Position numbers and translations under genes: made by a program | Assembly: GCA_018262705.1 (NCBI GenBank) | Contig: JADFDQ010000001.1 | Location: 186,001-250,000, forward strand | Direction of reading: 5' to 3' | DNA from: Xanthomonas sp. | GTDB lineage: Bacteria; Pseudomonadota; Gammaproteobacteria; Xanthomonadales; Xanthomonadaceae | Length of the DNA: 64,000 nucleotides | In this document: piece by piece, positions 38,864 to 48,304 of the stretch | How the letters are laid out: every line of letters starts with the position of its first letter | Position numbering within the stretch: position 1 is the stretch's first letter | Notes under the pieces: model-generated | What the model was told of the DNA's origin: nothing | The model's input: only the letters and a program-made list of their open reading frames with translations | The model's database searches: none

Positions 38864-39478
38864 TCAGCCGACCCGGAACGAGCCAGGACGCCAGGACCGC
38901 ACGTAGGACTGGCGGCGATCGGCATAGCCGCTGCTGCGCCCATAGCCGCTGCCGACATCGCGCTCGCGGCGGTTGTGCATGCGGTCGAACAGCTCCTCGC
39001 GGCGGCCGTCCATCCACGCTTCGCGACCCAGCGTGCCGGGATCCACGCCGCGGCGCTTGGCTTCCAGTTCGCGGTATTCGCAGAAATCGTCGTAGGCGTC
39101 GAGTTCGTGGGTCAACTGATGCACCGCCAGTTCGACCATCACCGCGTCGTCGAAGAAGCCCAGCGGCCCGATGTTGTCGGGAATGGCATCGTTGGGATCG
39201 GCGAAATAGGTCAGGGTGTCGAGCACCCGCTGGCGATCGGCATCGGGCAAACTCCAGCCGTGATCGCGCACCATCGCGACCATGTCGTCCAGCCGCAGCA
39301 GGCGGTGCAGGATGAACTCGGGAACGCCGGCCTTCTGCGCACTTTCGAGCACCTCCGTGGCGGCGGCGATGATGTCCTCGCTGCTCTTGCCCTCGGCGGC
39401 CTTGCGCGATTTCTCCGCGGCGGCGTGGAAGTGTTCGAGATCCTTGTCGTTGAGCTCGAAATTCAGGGTGATCGGCAT
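38864..39478 (-). CDS. YkvA/DUF1232-type protein with polar C-terminal tail
   Basis: 204 residues. The central part (about 70-130) resembles YkvA/DUF1232: LADADRQRVLDTLTYFADPNDAIPDNIGPLGFFDDAVMVELAV. This is the hallmark LDD/AIPD...LG(F/Y)LDD pattern. The N-terminal half is helical (ELNDKDLEHFHAAAEK). The C-terminal about 50 residues are Arg/Ser/Tyr-rich and of low complexity. The family's function is unknown; it is not obviously membrane-spanning here. ATG at 39478; a TTG at 39508 is possible. Confidence 0.75.
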   Translation of the reverse strand: MPITLNFELNDKDLEHFHAAAEKSRKAAEGKSSEDIIAAATEVLESAQKAGVPEFILHRLLRLDDMVAMVRDHGWSLPDADRQRVLDTLTYFADPNDAIPDNIGPLGFFDDAVMVELAVHQLTHELDAYDDFCEYRELEAKRRGVDPGTLGREAWMDGRREELFDRMHNRRERDVGSGYGRSSGYADRRQSYVRSWRPGSFRVG

Positions 39479-39586
39479 GGGCTGTCCCGTGGTTTGCGGT
39501 GTCTGCAAACCGCCAGACTAGGCGGCGCAGCGCGGCGCGTCAATTGCGAGTCGGCTGGCGGCCGGGCCGGGATTCCAGCCGGAAAT

Positions 39587-41560
39587 TCACAAAATTGGCG
39601 ACAACCCCGTGCCGAACGCGGTAAACAGCCGCACGCCCAGCCATTTCAGGCCGATATCCACTTCGGGAAAGTCGCCGACCGGACGGTTGCAGCGCCCGAA
39701 ATCCGCAGCGGTCGGATTCTGCGGCGCAAAGGTTTCGGGACAGCCGGGGCCGACCATGTAGTCGTAGCTGGTGGCGTATTTCACCGGCCACAGGTCGAAG
39801 ATCGGCATGCGTTCGGACAGCCGCGCCAGCGTGTATTCGAGTCCCGGCAGGATCGGCGACGGGTCGCGGCGCGCGATCGTCCACGCGTTGCCCGGCGCCA
39901 TGTCGCGGCGGATGCTGTTCGCCAGCGCTGCGGCGAAGGCGGGGTCGTCGATGATGACGGCACTTTCGGTATTCAGGGTGTTGCCGCGCGGATCGAAATT
40001 ATGGGTCCCGACCACCCCCACCCGATCATCGACGACCAGCGATTTGGCGTGCAGTCCAAGGCGCATGCCGGCGCGCTTGAGCCGCACCGGCAGACCGCCC
40101 GAGGAAGCGAACGGGGACGGCCGTCCGGCGTCGCGGCCCGGCGGGCGGTTCAGTCCGCGCGCGGCAAGCCGCCTCTCGCGCCGCTTGCCGGTCTGGTTTT
40201 GCGCGAGTTCGTCGGCGGCGACCGCCGCGTTCGGCGCGGGCGCGTCCGCGCCGTCATCGAACGCAAGCAGTCCGGCGCCGGTGTCGCCCAGTTCGAACGG
40301 CGCATCGGCCGGAAACGGCTTGAATTCGTGGATTTGAAATCCGAAGTCGCGCAGGTAGCGGCGCTTGTACTTGTAGGACACGGCGTAAGTGATGAAGGCG
40401 TCGGTCGAGGCCAGGCTGTTGGTCGAAATCAGCACCTGCGGCGGATCGGCGCGCTGCTGCAAGGTCCGGAACAGATGCTGCGCGGGCTTGGACATGACCA
40501 GATAGGGCGTCTGCAGGAGGATTTCATGCCGCGCGCCCGCAATCAGATCGAGCAGGCCTGCGTCGGCCACGCCCTGGTCGGTGGCGGTCGCGCGCCGGTG
40601 CTTTGCGGGCAGGTCGGCGATGAAACGCACGCCGCGCACGTCCAGCGCCGGAACCACGAACCGCGTGCGGATGGTGTCGGGATTGGCGACGTCGGCAAGC
40701 AATGCGCGCACGCGCTCCGGGCGGCGGTAGGGATGGTGCGGCGGCGGCGGCGGCCCGTACGCACGCAGATAGCGCGCCACATCGCCCACGCGCTGCGCCG
40801 GAATGCTGCGCTGCGCGTTCCAGAATGCGTCGAAGTTCGCCGCCATGTCGGCCACCACCGGCCCCGCGATCAACACATCGCGATCGCGAAAATTGAAGCC
40901 CTCGCCCCAGTCGTAGTAATCGTCCTGATAGTTGCGCCCGCCGACGATCCCGACTTCGCCGTCGATCACCAGCAGTTTGTTGTGCATGCGCCGATTCAGC
41001 CGACGCAGGCAGCACAGCGCCGCCACCGCATACATCGGCGTCGACAGCCGCGCCCGATCCAGCACCGGGCTGTAGATGCGGATCTCGAAATTGGCGTGCA
41101 GCGCCGACAGTGCGGCCAGCGTTTCGACCTTGCGCAGCGCGGCCAGTTGATCGACCAGCAGCCGCACCTTCACCCCGCGAAACGCCGCCGCCTGCAGCTC
41201 GTCGAGCACCAGCTGGGCGGCGTCGTCTTCATCGAAAATATAAGTCTGCAGCTCGATGCTGCGCTGGGCGCTGCGGATCAGGTGCACCCGCACGAGCAAT
41301 GCGTCCGGACCGTCGTCGAGGATCAGGGCGCGGTGTCGGGGCGCGTCCGCCGTCGAGGCGGCCTGCTCGGTGCGTGCCATCGCCAGCAGCGGCGAGTCCA
41401 GCGCGCAGGCATTGGCGCGGGTGCAGTCCACGGTGGTGCTGCGCGCCGTCTCCGCAATGCCGGCCGCGGCATCGCGCTGCGCCCCGGGGAGCGTGGCGCA
41501 GCCTGCCAACAGCAGGGACAGCAGGCCGCCGGTTAGGCGCGCACCGATGCCCACCGCCAT
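39587..41560 (-). CDS. Phospholipase D-family lipoprotein (cardiolipin synthase-like)
   Basis: 657 residues. The N-terminus carries a lipobox (LLLAGC, Cys21). Two HKD motifs are intact: HNKLLVIDGE in the first half (near residue 193) and HAKSLVVDDR in the second (near 513), as needed for the phosphatidyl-enzyme mechanism. It likely transfers or hydrolyses phosphatidyl groups at the outer membrane or periplasm. A Pro/Gly-rich linker (about 460-500) joins the halves. The gene ends 4 bp before the sixA-type gene on the other side of a short gap. Confidence 0.9.
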   Translation of the reverse strand: MAVGIGARLTGGLLSLLLAGCATLPGAQRDAAAGIAETARSTTVDCTRANACALDSPLLAMARTEQAASTADAPRHRALILDDGPDALLVRVHLIRSAQRSIELQTYIFDEDDAAQLVLDELQAAAFRGVKVRLLVDQLAALRKVETLAALSALHANFEIRIYSPVLDRARLSTPMYAVAALCCLRRLNRRMHNKLLVIDGEVGIVGGRNYQDDYYDWGEGFNFRDRDVLIAGPVVADMAANFDAFWNAQRSIPAQRVGDVARYLRAYGPPPPPHHPYRRPERVRALLADVANPDTIRTRFVVPALDVRGVRFIADLPAKHRRATATDQGVADAGLLDLIAGARHEILLQTPYLVMSKPAQHLFRTLQQRADPPQVLISTNSLASTDAFITYAVSYKYKRRYLRDFGFQIHEFKPFPADAPFELGDTGAGLLAFDDGADAPAPNAAVAADELAQNQTGKRRERRLAARGLNRPPGRDAGRPSPFASSGGLPVRLKRAGMRLGLHAKSLVVDDRVGVVGTHNFDPRGNTLNTESAVIIDDPAFAAALANSIRRDMAPGNAWTIARRDPSPILPGLEYTLARLSERMPIFDLWPVKYATSYDYMVGPGCPETFAPQNPTAADFGRCNRPVGDFPEVDIGLKWLGVRLFTAFGTGLSPIL

Positions 41561-41564
41561 CGGC

Positions 41565-42038
41565 TCAAGGCCACCAGAATCGCGACAGGCGCGCCGACCC
41601 CGGTTCCAAAGCGACGCCATCGGCAAATTCCAGCACCGCGATGCTCGCCGGCGGCATGCCGCGGTACTGTCCGGTTTGCCCGCTGTGCAGCAGGGCGACC
41701 AGCTGTTCCAGTCCGGGGTTGTGCCCAACCATCAGCAGCCGCTGGGCGTCGCGGTGGGCATCGGCGAGTTCGAACAACATGCCCGGCGTTGCTTCGTAGA
41801 TCGTCGGCTCCTCGCGGACTTGCGCAGCGTCGAGCGCGCCCAAGCCTTCCAGCGTCTGGCGCGCGCGCAGCGCCGGCGAGCACAGCGCGCGCTCAGGCAA
41901 CAACCCCTGCTCGCGCAGCCAGCCGCCCGCTTCGCCGGCCTCTTTGCGCCCAAGCTCGGAAAGCGGACGCTCAAGGTCGTCCTGTCCGAGCGCTGCGGAT
42001 TCAGCGTGGGCGTGCCGCAGCAGGATCAGTTCGCGCAT
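41565..42038 (-). CDS. sixA: SixA-type phosphohistidine phosphatase
   Basis: 157 residues of the histidine phosphatase superfamily. LRHAHAES holds the catalytic RHG-like pair Arg8-His9, and VGHNPGLEQL the second His. It removes phosphate from phosphohistidine proteins in phosphorelays. A clear AGGAGA site lies before the ATG at 42038. The next gene begins 4 bp later on the same strand, so it is probably cotranscribed with the phospholipase D gene. Confidence 0.88.
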   Translation of the reverse strand: MRELILLRHAHAESAALGQDDLERPLSELGRKEAGEAGGWLREQGLLPERALCSPALRARQTLEGLGALDAAQVREEPTIYEATPGMLFELADAHRDAQRLLMVGHNPGLEQLVALLHSGQTGQYRGMPPASIAVLEFADGVALEPGSARLSRFWWP

Positions 42039-42158
42039 GAAATCTCCTCGTGATCGCGGTTCGCTTCGGTCAGCCCGTGCAGGCCGACTGTCGCACAACC
42101 GCGCCACGAAGGGTACACGCGTCGGACGTTGCCCGCAGCGCGCGAGGCGGGGCCCCGA

Positions 42159-44105
42159 TCAGGCTTGGCGCAGCGCCGTCTTGCCGCCACGCAGGTTGAT
42201 CCAGAAGCCGAGCGCGGCGGCGATCGCCACCGCCAACTGCGATGCCAGCGTCTGCCACGTGGGATAGACGCCGAGCAGGTCGATGCGCGGCGCCGCGACC
42301 ATCCCGAGCCCAATCCAGCCCGCTTCCTGCAGCGCGGCCACGCCCTTGCCCACCAGCACCACCGCCAGCACCGCGATCAGCGCCGAACTGAACGCGAAGA
42401 ACTTGCCGATCGGCAGCCGCATGCCCAATCGCAGCAGGGCGAAGGTGATCAGCGCCAGACCCGCCGCGCCGACAACCAGTCCCGCAACAATGGCGCCAGC
42501 GTCGCGCGGGTTCCACATCGCGGCGTAGAACAAGATGGTCTCGAACACTTCGCGATAGACCGCAACGAACGACAGCACGAACAGGAAGATCATCGAACCG
42601 CGCCCGAGCGCCGCCGACAGCCGCGCGTTGAGATACTGCTGCCAGCGTCCGGCCAGACTTTTCTGGTGCATCCAGATGCCGACGCTGAGCAGCACCGCCG
42701 CGGCGAACAGCGACGACAGCCCTTCGGTCAGCTCGCGGTTGGCGCCGCTGATGTCGATCAGCCAGGTGGCGGCCACCCAGGTGAACGCACCGGCCACCAG
42801 CGCCCCGACCCAGCCGGCGTGCACCCACTTCAGCGCTTCGCGGCGCTCGGCCTTGCGCAGGAAGGCGATGATCCCGACCACGATCAGCAGCGCCTCGAGT
42901 CCCTCGCGCAGCAAAATGGTCAGGCTGCCGAGGAAGGCCGCCGTCCAGCTGCCGCTGCTGCCCTGCAACGCCGCATCGGCACGCGCGAACAGCGCCAACG
43001 CCTGCTCAACGTCGGCTTCGATCTGCGCTTGCGGTGCGCTGGAACCGATGTCGGAGCGCAGCTTGCCCATTGCGGTTTCGATTGCGCCCAGCAGTTCGGC
43101 ATCGCGCGTCTTGATGGCCGGTTCGACCGGCTCGACGCCGTCCAGATAGGCCGACAGCGCCAGCGTCGCCGCCCGCTTGTGGTCGTTGCCGGCATACGCG
43201 GCAAGCATGTCCTTGAGCTTGGCGCGCGCCAGATCAAGCGAGGCGGGCGTGTCTTCCTTTGCATCGGCCAATGCCTGTGGCTGCGCGCGCAGATAGGCCA
43301 GCACCGCCTGCGCCTGCTGCACGCCGATCTTCTGCGCAAGCTGGCTCTGGCTGGTGTGCGCCAGCGCTTCCAGCGTCGGCAGCGCGGCGTGCAGAGTTGC
43401 ATCGTCCTTCCACAGCCGCTCGCCCTGCGCACGCTGCACATCGCCCATCGCCAGCCCGCCGACGTAAAACGCCAGGTCCCAGCGCTGGGCGTCGGTCAAC
43501 TGCGGATAGCCGACCATCGCGGTGCCGGGCACGCCGCGGCTGATTGCTTCGAACAGCGCCAGCGGACTGCGCTGGGCCGCGCGATCGGCGTCGGTGAAGG
43601 CGATCGGCGGCGGAACCAGCGCGGTGCCTTCCGGCCCATCGCCACGTCCGGTCGCACCGTGGCAGGCCGCGCACTGCTGCGCGTACAGCGCCTTGCCTGC
43701 GGCCACGTCGGGCAGTTGCGCCGGTGCCGCAGCCACGCCATAAGCAGCCAGAAGCCCGGACGCCAGCGCATGCGCGCCGCGTGCAACCTCCGCAGCGTCG
43801 GCCTTGCGTGCAACCAGCGCAATCAGCGCATCGGCTTGCGTCAGCAACTGCGTCCGCTGCGGGTTGTCCGGCAGCGCCGCGATGCGCTCGCGCGCGGTCG
43901 CGGAGAACTCGCGCATTTCCGAATACTCGCCGTCGCTGACGACCTCGCCGCCCTGCACCGCGCCGGCGTAATCGACCGCGATGTAGTCCAGCAGCTGCCA
44001 TGCTTGGCGGACCTCGGCATCAGGCCCCGGCACAGCCGCTGCGGCAAAGCCACAAACCGCAAGCAGCAGGACAGCGGCCAGCCGACGAAAAAAAAACAGG
44101 GCCAT
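42159..44105 (-). CDS. Cytochrome c-FTR1 iron permease fusion
   Basis: 648 residues. A signal peptide (1-24) is followed by a periplasmic c-type cytochrome domain with the haem site CAACH near residue 146 and a helical region. The C-terminal half (about 400-645) is the FTR1 permease with seven helices and the two REGLEALLIV and REVFET iron-binding motifs. Such fusions import ferric or ferrous iron with haem-linked redox. A Fur-like palindrome upstream (44056-44068) suggests iron control. It ends 121 bp after sixA. Confidence 0.93.
   Translation of the reverse strand: MALFFFRRLAAVLLLAVCGFAAAAVPGPDAEVRQAWQLLDYIAVDYAGAVQGGEVVSDGEYSEMREFSATARERIAALPDNPQRTQLLTQADALIALVARKADAAEVARGAHALASGLLAAYGVAAAPAQLPDVAAGKALYAQQCAACHGATGRGDGPEGTALVPPPIAFTDADRAAQRSPLALFEAISRGVPGTAMVGYPQLTDAQRWDLAFYVGGLAMGDVQRAQGERLWKDDATLHAALPTLEALAHTSQSQLAQKIGVQQAQAVLAYLRAQPQALADAKEDTPASLDLARAKLKDMLAAYAGNDHKRAATLALSAYLDGVEPVEPAIKTRDAELLGAIETAMGKLRSDIGSSAPQAQIEADVEQALALFARADAALQGSSGSWTAAFLGSLTILLREGLEALLIVVGIIAFLRKAERREALKWVHAGWVGALVAGAFTWVAATWLIDISGANRELTEGLSSLFAAAVLLSVGIWMHQKSLAGRWQQYLNARLSAALGRGSMIFLFVLSFVAVYREVFETILFYAAMWNPRDAGAIVAGLVVGAAGLALITFALLRLGMRLPIGKFFAFSSALIAVLAVVLVGKGVAALQEAGWIGLGMVAAPRIDLLGVYPTWQTLASQLAVAIAAALGFWINLRGGKTALRQA
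44056..44068. promoter_or_regulatory. Fur-box-like palindrome upstream of the FTR1 gene
   Basis: Centred just upstream of the FTR1 start, the motif GCGAAT-C-ATTCGC at 44156-44168 is a perfect 6-1-6 inverted repeat close to the Fur consensus GATAAT-GATAATC type. It lies about 50 bp before the FTR1 ATG (minus strand). Read as positions 44156-44168; the box partly overlaps the start of the truncated gene on the plus strand. Confidence 0.5.
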
Positions 44106-44153
44106 GGGACGGCTTCAATGTCGTGAGCGGGACAGTTTACCAGCATTTTGCGG

Positions 44154-44681
44154 ATGCGAATCATTCGCGTGATCGCCCGGAGACCAACACCCGCGTCATC
44201 AGCGCACCGGCTGAACGTGCTCATCATCGCGGCGCTGTCGATCGCCGTGATGCTGCCGGGTTGGTGCGTGCTGCATCCAAAGCCGGCGCAGCCGACGGCG
44301 CAAGCAGCGGTCGCGGTATCCCCATCCCACGGCGCGGCACCCGCACCGGGCAACGCGATTCCCGCCAAATCGATCGCGGTGTTTCCGTTCCGCAACCTGT
44401 CGCCCGATCCCGACAACGCCTATTTCGTCGACGGGCTGCAGGATCTCATCCTGACCCGATTGGCCGATATCCATGAGCTCAAGGCGATCGCGCGCACCCC
44501 AACCGCGCGCCTTGCCTCGCACGCCGAAAATCTCGCCGAGCTGCGCCGTGAGCTCGGCATTGCCACGATCCTCGAAGTAGGCGTGGAGAAGGCTCGCAAC
44601 GGCGCCCGCTTGCGCGGGTGTCGTCTTGAACCTCCGCAAACCGCGGCTTACTTGCGTGCGGTCAGAATCGGCGTCAGATAG
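44154..44681 (+). pseudogene. Truncated TolB-N/FlgO-like protein remnant
   Basis: From about residue 70 it resembles the N-terminal domain of CadC-TolB type proteins (SIAVFPFRNLSPDPDNAYFVDGLQDLILTRLADI), here with a hydrophobic helix (about 25-40) before it. The normal continuation (VxVQLI and beyond, usually with TPR repeats) is lost after about residue 145, where the frame runs into an unrelated string. The gene end overlaps the end of the M61 peptidase on the other strand. I therefore call it a fragment of a larger regulator. Confidence 0.55.
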
Positions 44682-46564
44682 TCGGGCTTGCCTTCGATGC
44701 GTTCCAGATACGGATAGCGCAGGCCGCCGTGGTAGTCGATCGCCACCGTGCGGTAGCGGTCAAATTCCTTGACCAGCAGTTCGATCGGCGCGCTGCCGCC
44801 CTTGGCCGCCTTGACTGCGTCTTCCAGCTGCTCCTGGGTGTAGGCCAAGCCGTTCACGGCGACCACGGTGGCACCGCTGCCGAGGCCGGCGTTGAAGGCC
44901 GGGCTGTCCCAGCGCACGTCGGAGATGACGCCGTCCTTGCCGATGGTCAGGCCCAGTGAATAGACGAAATCGGCGCCGCCCCAGCGCGGGCTGGCGCTGC
45001 CCTTGGCGTAGGGGTTGGGCGTGTCCTTGAACACCAGCCGCCAGCCGGCGGCTTCGATGCCGCCGGTCAGACCCTTGCGGCCGTCGAGACGCTCGCGCAG
45101 GAAGGTTGCCCAGTCGTGGGGATAAACGCCGTTGAGGGTCGTCACCACGTCGTCGAAGGTGTAGGTGTTTTGCACCTTCCACTCGCCGTCGTTGACGCCG
45201 AAGAAGGCGCGGGCGAAATCATCCAGAGACTTCTTGTTGTTGCTGCCGGCGCGAATCAACGCGTCGGCTTCCAGCCAGATCATCTGCCCCGCCGAGTAGT
45301 AGTCCTCGCTCATCTGGTAGTTGCGATAGGCGAGCGGGGCGCGGCTGGCGATGATCGGATCGTTGGTGGTGTCCTGCACGTTGCGCCAGCTCAGGCCCGG
45401 GCGGTTTTCCGCATAGGTCGCGGCGACCATCGCCAGCGCGTCGATCGAGGCCGGCAGCGGCCGCATGCCGCTGCGCGCGGCCAGCACGTTGCCCCAGTAC
45501 TGGGTTTGGCCTTCATAGACCCACAGCAGGCTGTCCTGCATCGGCACGTTGAAGTTCGGCGTCCACAGATCGGCTCCGCGCCGGTACTTGCCGTTCCAGG
45601 AGTGGGTGAATTCGTGCGGCAGCAGATCGTTGAAACCGACCTTCTCCTTCCAGTCGGTGAAATAGCCGGTGCCCATGCCGTTCTCGCTGGAGCGCTGGTG
45701 CTCCAGCCCATTGCCGCCCATCTGGTCGGACAGCGAGAACAGGAACTGGTAGTGATCGAAATGCTGGGCGCCGAACAGCTTGAACGCCTGTTCGACCATG
45801 GCGCGGTGGATATTGACCTGATCCGGTTTGGCTTCAAGATATTTCGGCGCATCGGCCACCACGCCCAGCCGCACCGGGCGCTGGCTGCCGGCCGGGGTCA
45901 GGTCGATCTGGCGGGTGTAGCGGCCAGCATAGACCGGCGAATCGGCGAGGATATCGAACGGCACGTCCTCGTAATTCACCGTGTTGCCGCTGCGACCTTC
46001 TTCGCTGAGCGCGGTGAACGCCGTCCAGCCGGCCGGATAGGTGACGCGGGTGTCGAACATGATCCGGTGCATGTAGTGCCCGGCCGGATACAGCGCGGTC
46101 GAGATGAACTGCAGGTTGAGCATGTTCGGCGTCATCACCACGCGGCCTTGCCCCGGCGCGGTGGGGGTGAGGAAATCGAACTGGACGACGATTTCGGAGA
46201 CGCCTTCCGGCACGGTGATGTGGAAGGCGGCCACGTCCAGCGGATCGCGCTTCCAGGTCAGGGTCTGGCCGTTGGCGGTGAAGGTGATCCCGGCGACCTT
46301 GTCGATCGCGCCGCGCGGGGTGTGCCCGCCGGGGATCCACATCGGATACAGCAAAGTCAGCGCGCCGGGCTGGGCGGGGATGGTTTCGCGCACCTTGAAG
46401 ATGCGCTGATTGAGGTTGGTGGCGTCGACCTCCAGCCGAATCGTGCCCGGATAGGGCACATCCTGCGGTGGCTGGATCCCGGCGGCTGCGCTCTGGGCAT
46501 GGACTCCGGCGCTGCCGGCCATCAGCAGCGGCAGGGCGAGCGGAAGCAGACATTGGCGGATCAT
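44648..46564 (-). CDS. M61 family glycyl aminopeptidase with PDZ domain
   Basis: 638 residues with a signal peptide (1-23, VHA-QS). The metal site HEFTHSWNGKYRR (near residue 315) with a downstream Glu matches the M61 gluzincins, which cleave N-terminal Gly or Ala. A PDZ-type domain (about 545-620) near the end includes GLGSGATVVAVNGLAYTQEQ. It acts in the periplasm or outside. ATG at 46564 begins the leader. The region before it is divergent from the I78 gene. Confidence 0.9.
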   Translation of the reverse strand: MIRQCLLPLALPLLMAGSAGVHAQSAAAGIQPPQDVPYPGTIRLEVDATNLNQRIFKVRETIPAQPGALTLLYPMWIPGGHTPRGAIDKVAGITFTANGQTLTWKRDPLDVAAFHITVPEGVSEIVVQFDFLTPTAPGQGRVVMTPNMLNLQFISTALYPAGHYMHRIMFDTRVTYPAGWTAFTALSEEGRSGNTVNYEDVPFDILADSPVYAGRYTRQIDLTPAGSQRPVRLGVVADAPKYLEAKPDQVNIHRAMVEQAFKLFGAQHFDHYQFLFSLSDQMGGNGLEHQRSSENGMGTGYFTDWKEKVGFNDLLPHEFTHSWNGKYRRGADLWTPNFNVPMQDSLLWVYEGQTQYWGNVLAARSGMRPLPASIDALAMVAATYAENRPGLSWRNVQDTTNDPIIASRAPLAYRNYQMSEDYYSAGQMIWLEADALIRAGSNNKKSLDDFARAFFGVNDGEWKVQNTYTFDDVVTTLNGVYPHDWATFLRERLDGRKGLTGGIEAAGWRLVFKDTPNPYAKGSASPRWGGADFVYSLGLTIGKDGVISDVRWDSPAFNAGLGSGATVVAVNGLAYTQEQLEDAVKAAKGGSAPIELLVKEFDRYRTVAIDYHGGLRYPYLERIEGKPDYLTPILTARK

Positions 46565-46694
46565 GGACGGCTCCGATGCGGGATCAATTCCGCATCCTAA
46601 CCGCAGACCGCGCCACGTCCCTCTGCCGAAAGCCATGCAAACGCCATTCATGCGCTGGCTGGCAGGATGTCTGAGAACCTTTCGGAGGCACCTC

Positions 46695-46991
46695 ATGTGT
46701 GTCGTTTCCCTGCTTGCCCCCGCCCTGCTGCTGTCGGCCTGCGCCGGCCAGCCCGCGGCGGATGCACCTGCGGCAACCACCGAACCACAGGCCTGCAATG
46801 CCGACGCCGCCCAAACCCTGATCGGCCAGCCGGCCACAGCGGCCAACGTCGAAGCGGCCCGGATCAAAGCCGGTGCCAACAGCGTGCGCGCGTTCGGCGA
46901 ACACGACCCCGTCACCATGGACTACCGCTTCTACCGCCTGAACATGGTCAAAGACGCGGACGGGAAGATCGTGCGGATCAGCTGCGGGTAA
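46695..46991 (+). CDS. I78-family protease inhibitor lipoprotein
   Basis: 98 residues. The lipobox LLSAC (Cys16) marks a lipoprotein, and the mature part has the I78 (AFLEI-like) pattern CNADAAQTLIGQPAT...VRAFGEHDPVTMDYRFYRLNMVKDADGKIVRISCG. Members inhibit secreted serine proteases. CGGAGG at 46683-46688 precedes the ATG at 46695, so this start is preferred over in-frame upstream ATGs (46635, 46650). It faces the M61 peptidase gene; a functional link with it is possible but unproven. Confidence 0.82.
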   Translation: MCVVSLLAPALLLSACAGQPAADAPAATTEPQACNADAAQTLIGQPATAANVEAARIKAGANSVRAFGEHDPVTMDYRFYRLNMVKDADGKIVRISCG

Positions 46992-47000
46992 GTTGCCGCC

Positions 47001-47591
47001 TCAAGCCGCAAACGCCTCCGCTGCCAGCCACAGGGCGTGTTCGCGCACGTCTTCGGGCCACGCCAACAGCAGGCTCTCGAAGCGCCCGGATTCGCCGGCG
47101 TACAGTGCGCGGGCGATGGCATCGAACTCCGGTTGGCCGGCGGCCATCGCCTGCAGAAAACGGTAGGCGGTTTCCTGCGCGGCGCGGTGGCGGTCGGCAT
47201 CGGCACTGACCTTGCGCGCCTCGTCCACCAGCCGCCGCAGCGCCACCGACGCGCCGCCCGGCTGCGCCGCCAGCCAGTCCCAGTGTTCCGGCATCAAGGT
47301 CACTTCACGCGGCACCACGCCGAGCCTGGGCCGTCCGGGACGACGTTTGCGCGGTTTTCCCGCGGCGTCGTCCCGTGCTTCCGGATGCTCGATCAAACGC
47401 AGCAAATCGGCGGCGGCCAGATCCAATGGCAGCTCGATCGTGCGTCCGCCGGCATCTTCGAAAATCCGCAGCGGCCGCTGCGGGTGCGCGTCGAACGCCT
47501 GCTTGGCCTTCATCGCCACGTGCCGCAGTTCGCCGCTGGCGATCCGGGTCGCGCCGGAGAACGCGGTGCAACGCAGGGATGGATTGAACAT
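47001..47591 (-). CDS. DUF2239 family protein
   Basis: 196 residues. The start MFNPSLRCTAFSG... and RIFEDAGGRTIELPLDL are typical. A basic middle segment (GKPRKRRPGRPRLGVVPREVTL) leads into a helical C-terminal half with HWDWLAAQPGGASVALRRLVDEAR. The basic RPRLG segment could bind nucleic acid, but the function is unknown. It is 9 bp from the I78 gene (convergent) and 20 bp downstream of folE on the same strand, so probably cotranscribed with folE. Confidence 0.75.
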   Translation of the reverse strand: MFNPSLRCTAFSGATRIASGELRHVAMKAKQAFDAHPQRPLRIFEDAGGRTIELPLDLAAADLLRLIEHPEARDDAAGKPRKRRPGRPRLGVVPREVTLMPEHWDWLAAQPGGASVALRRLVDEARKVSADADRHRAAQETAYRFLQAMAAGQPEFDAIARALYAGESGRFESLLLAWPEDVREHALWLAAEAFAA

Positions 47592-47611
47592 GGCAGCGTC
47601 CGGTCGCGGAG

Positions 47612-48208
47612 TCAGTGCCCCGAAGCCACTTCGATGAACTGCAGGAACTCGGTGCGCGTACGCGCATCGGACTGGAAGCTGCCGAGCATGCGCGAAGTGA
47701 CCATGCCGACGCCGCGCTTGTGGATGCCGCGGGTGGTCATGCACTCATGCGAGCCGACCGCCACCACGCCCACGCCCAGCGGCTGCAGCGCGCGCTGGAT
47801 GCAGTCGGCGATCTGCGCAGTCATTTTTTCCTGCACCTGGAAGCGGCGCGCGTAGGCCTCGACCACCCGCGCCAACTTGCTGATCCCGACCACCTTGCCG
47901 TTGGGCAGGTAGCCGATGTGCACCTTGCCGATGATCGGCGCCATGTGGTGCTCGCAGTGGCTTTCGAACTGGATGTCGCGCAGCACCACCATGCCGTCGT
48001 AGCCGCCGACGTGCTCGAAGGTGCGCTGCAGATAGTCGTCCGGATCGATCTCGTAACCGGCGAACCATTCGCCGTAGGCGTCGACCACCCGCCGCGGGGT
48101 GTCGAGCAGGCCCTCGCGGGCCGGATCGTCGCCAGCCCAGCGCAGCAAGGTGCGCACGGCGTCCTCGGCCTGGGTGCGGGTGATGTCGTGGCGGATGTCG
48201 TCGGACAT
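47612..48208 (-). CDS. folE: GTP cyclohydrolase I (first copy)
   Basis: 198 residues. Makes 7,8-dihydroneopterin triphosphate from GTP, first step to folate and pterins. The zinc ligands Cys85, His88 and Cys156 are present in SHCEHHM and HECMTTRG. Its ATG at 48208 lies about 97 bp from the divergent CoA-transferase start. A second, diverged folE occurs at 59743-60366. Confidence 0.96.
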   Translation of the reverse strand: MSDDIRHDITRTQAEDAVRTLLRWAGDDPAREGLLDTPRRVVDAYGEWFAGYEIDPDDYLQRTFEHVGGYDGMVVLRDIQFESHCEHHMAPIIGKVHIGYLPNGKVVGISKLARVVEAYARRFQVQEKMTAQIADCIQRALQPLGVGVVAVGSHECMTTRGIHKRGVGMVTSRMLGSFQSDARTRTEFLQFIEVASGH

Positions 48209-48304
48209 GGGAACTCCGGAATGCGTTGAAAAGGATCGAAAACGTTCGCGCAACTGCGCCCGACGTGGACAATAGCAACTCCTGCCTCAACGGCGCGTGG
48301 TGGC

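Noticed and set aside
44056-44068. Fur-like box placed at 44056-44068
   Set aside because: Recounting puts the inverted repeat at 44156-44168; 44056-44068 lies inside the FTR1 signal-peptide coding region. The evidence text and the finding give the correct position, and the feature coordinates should be read as 44156-44168.
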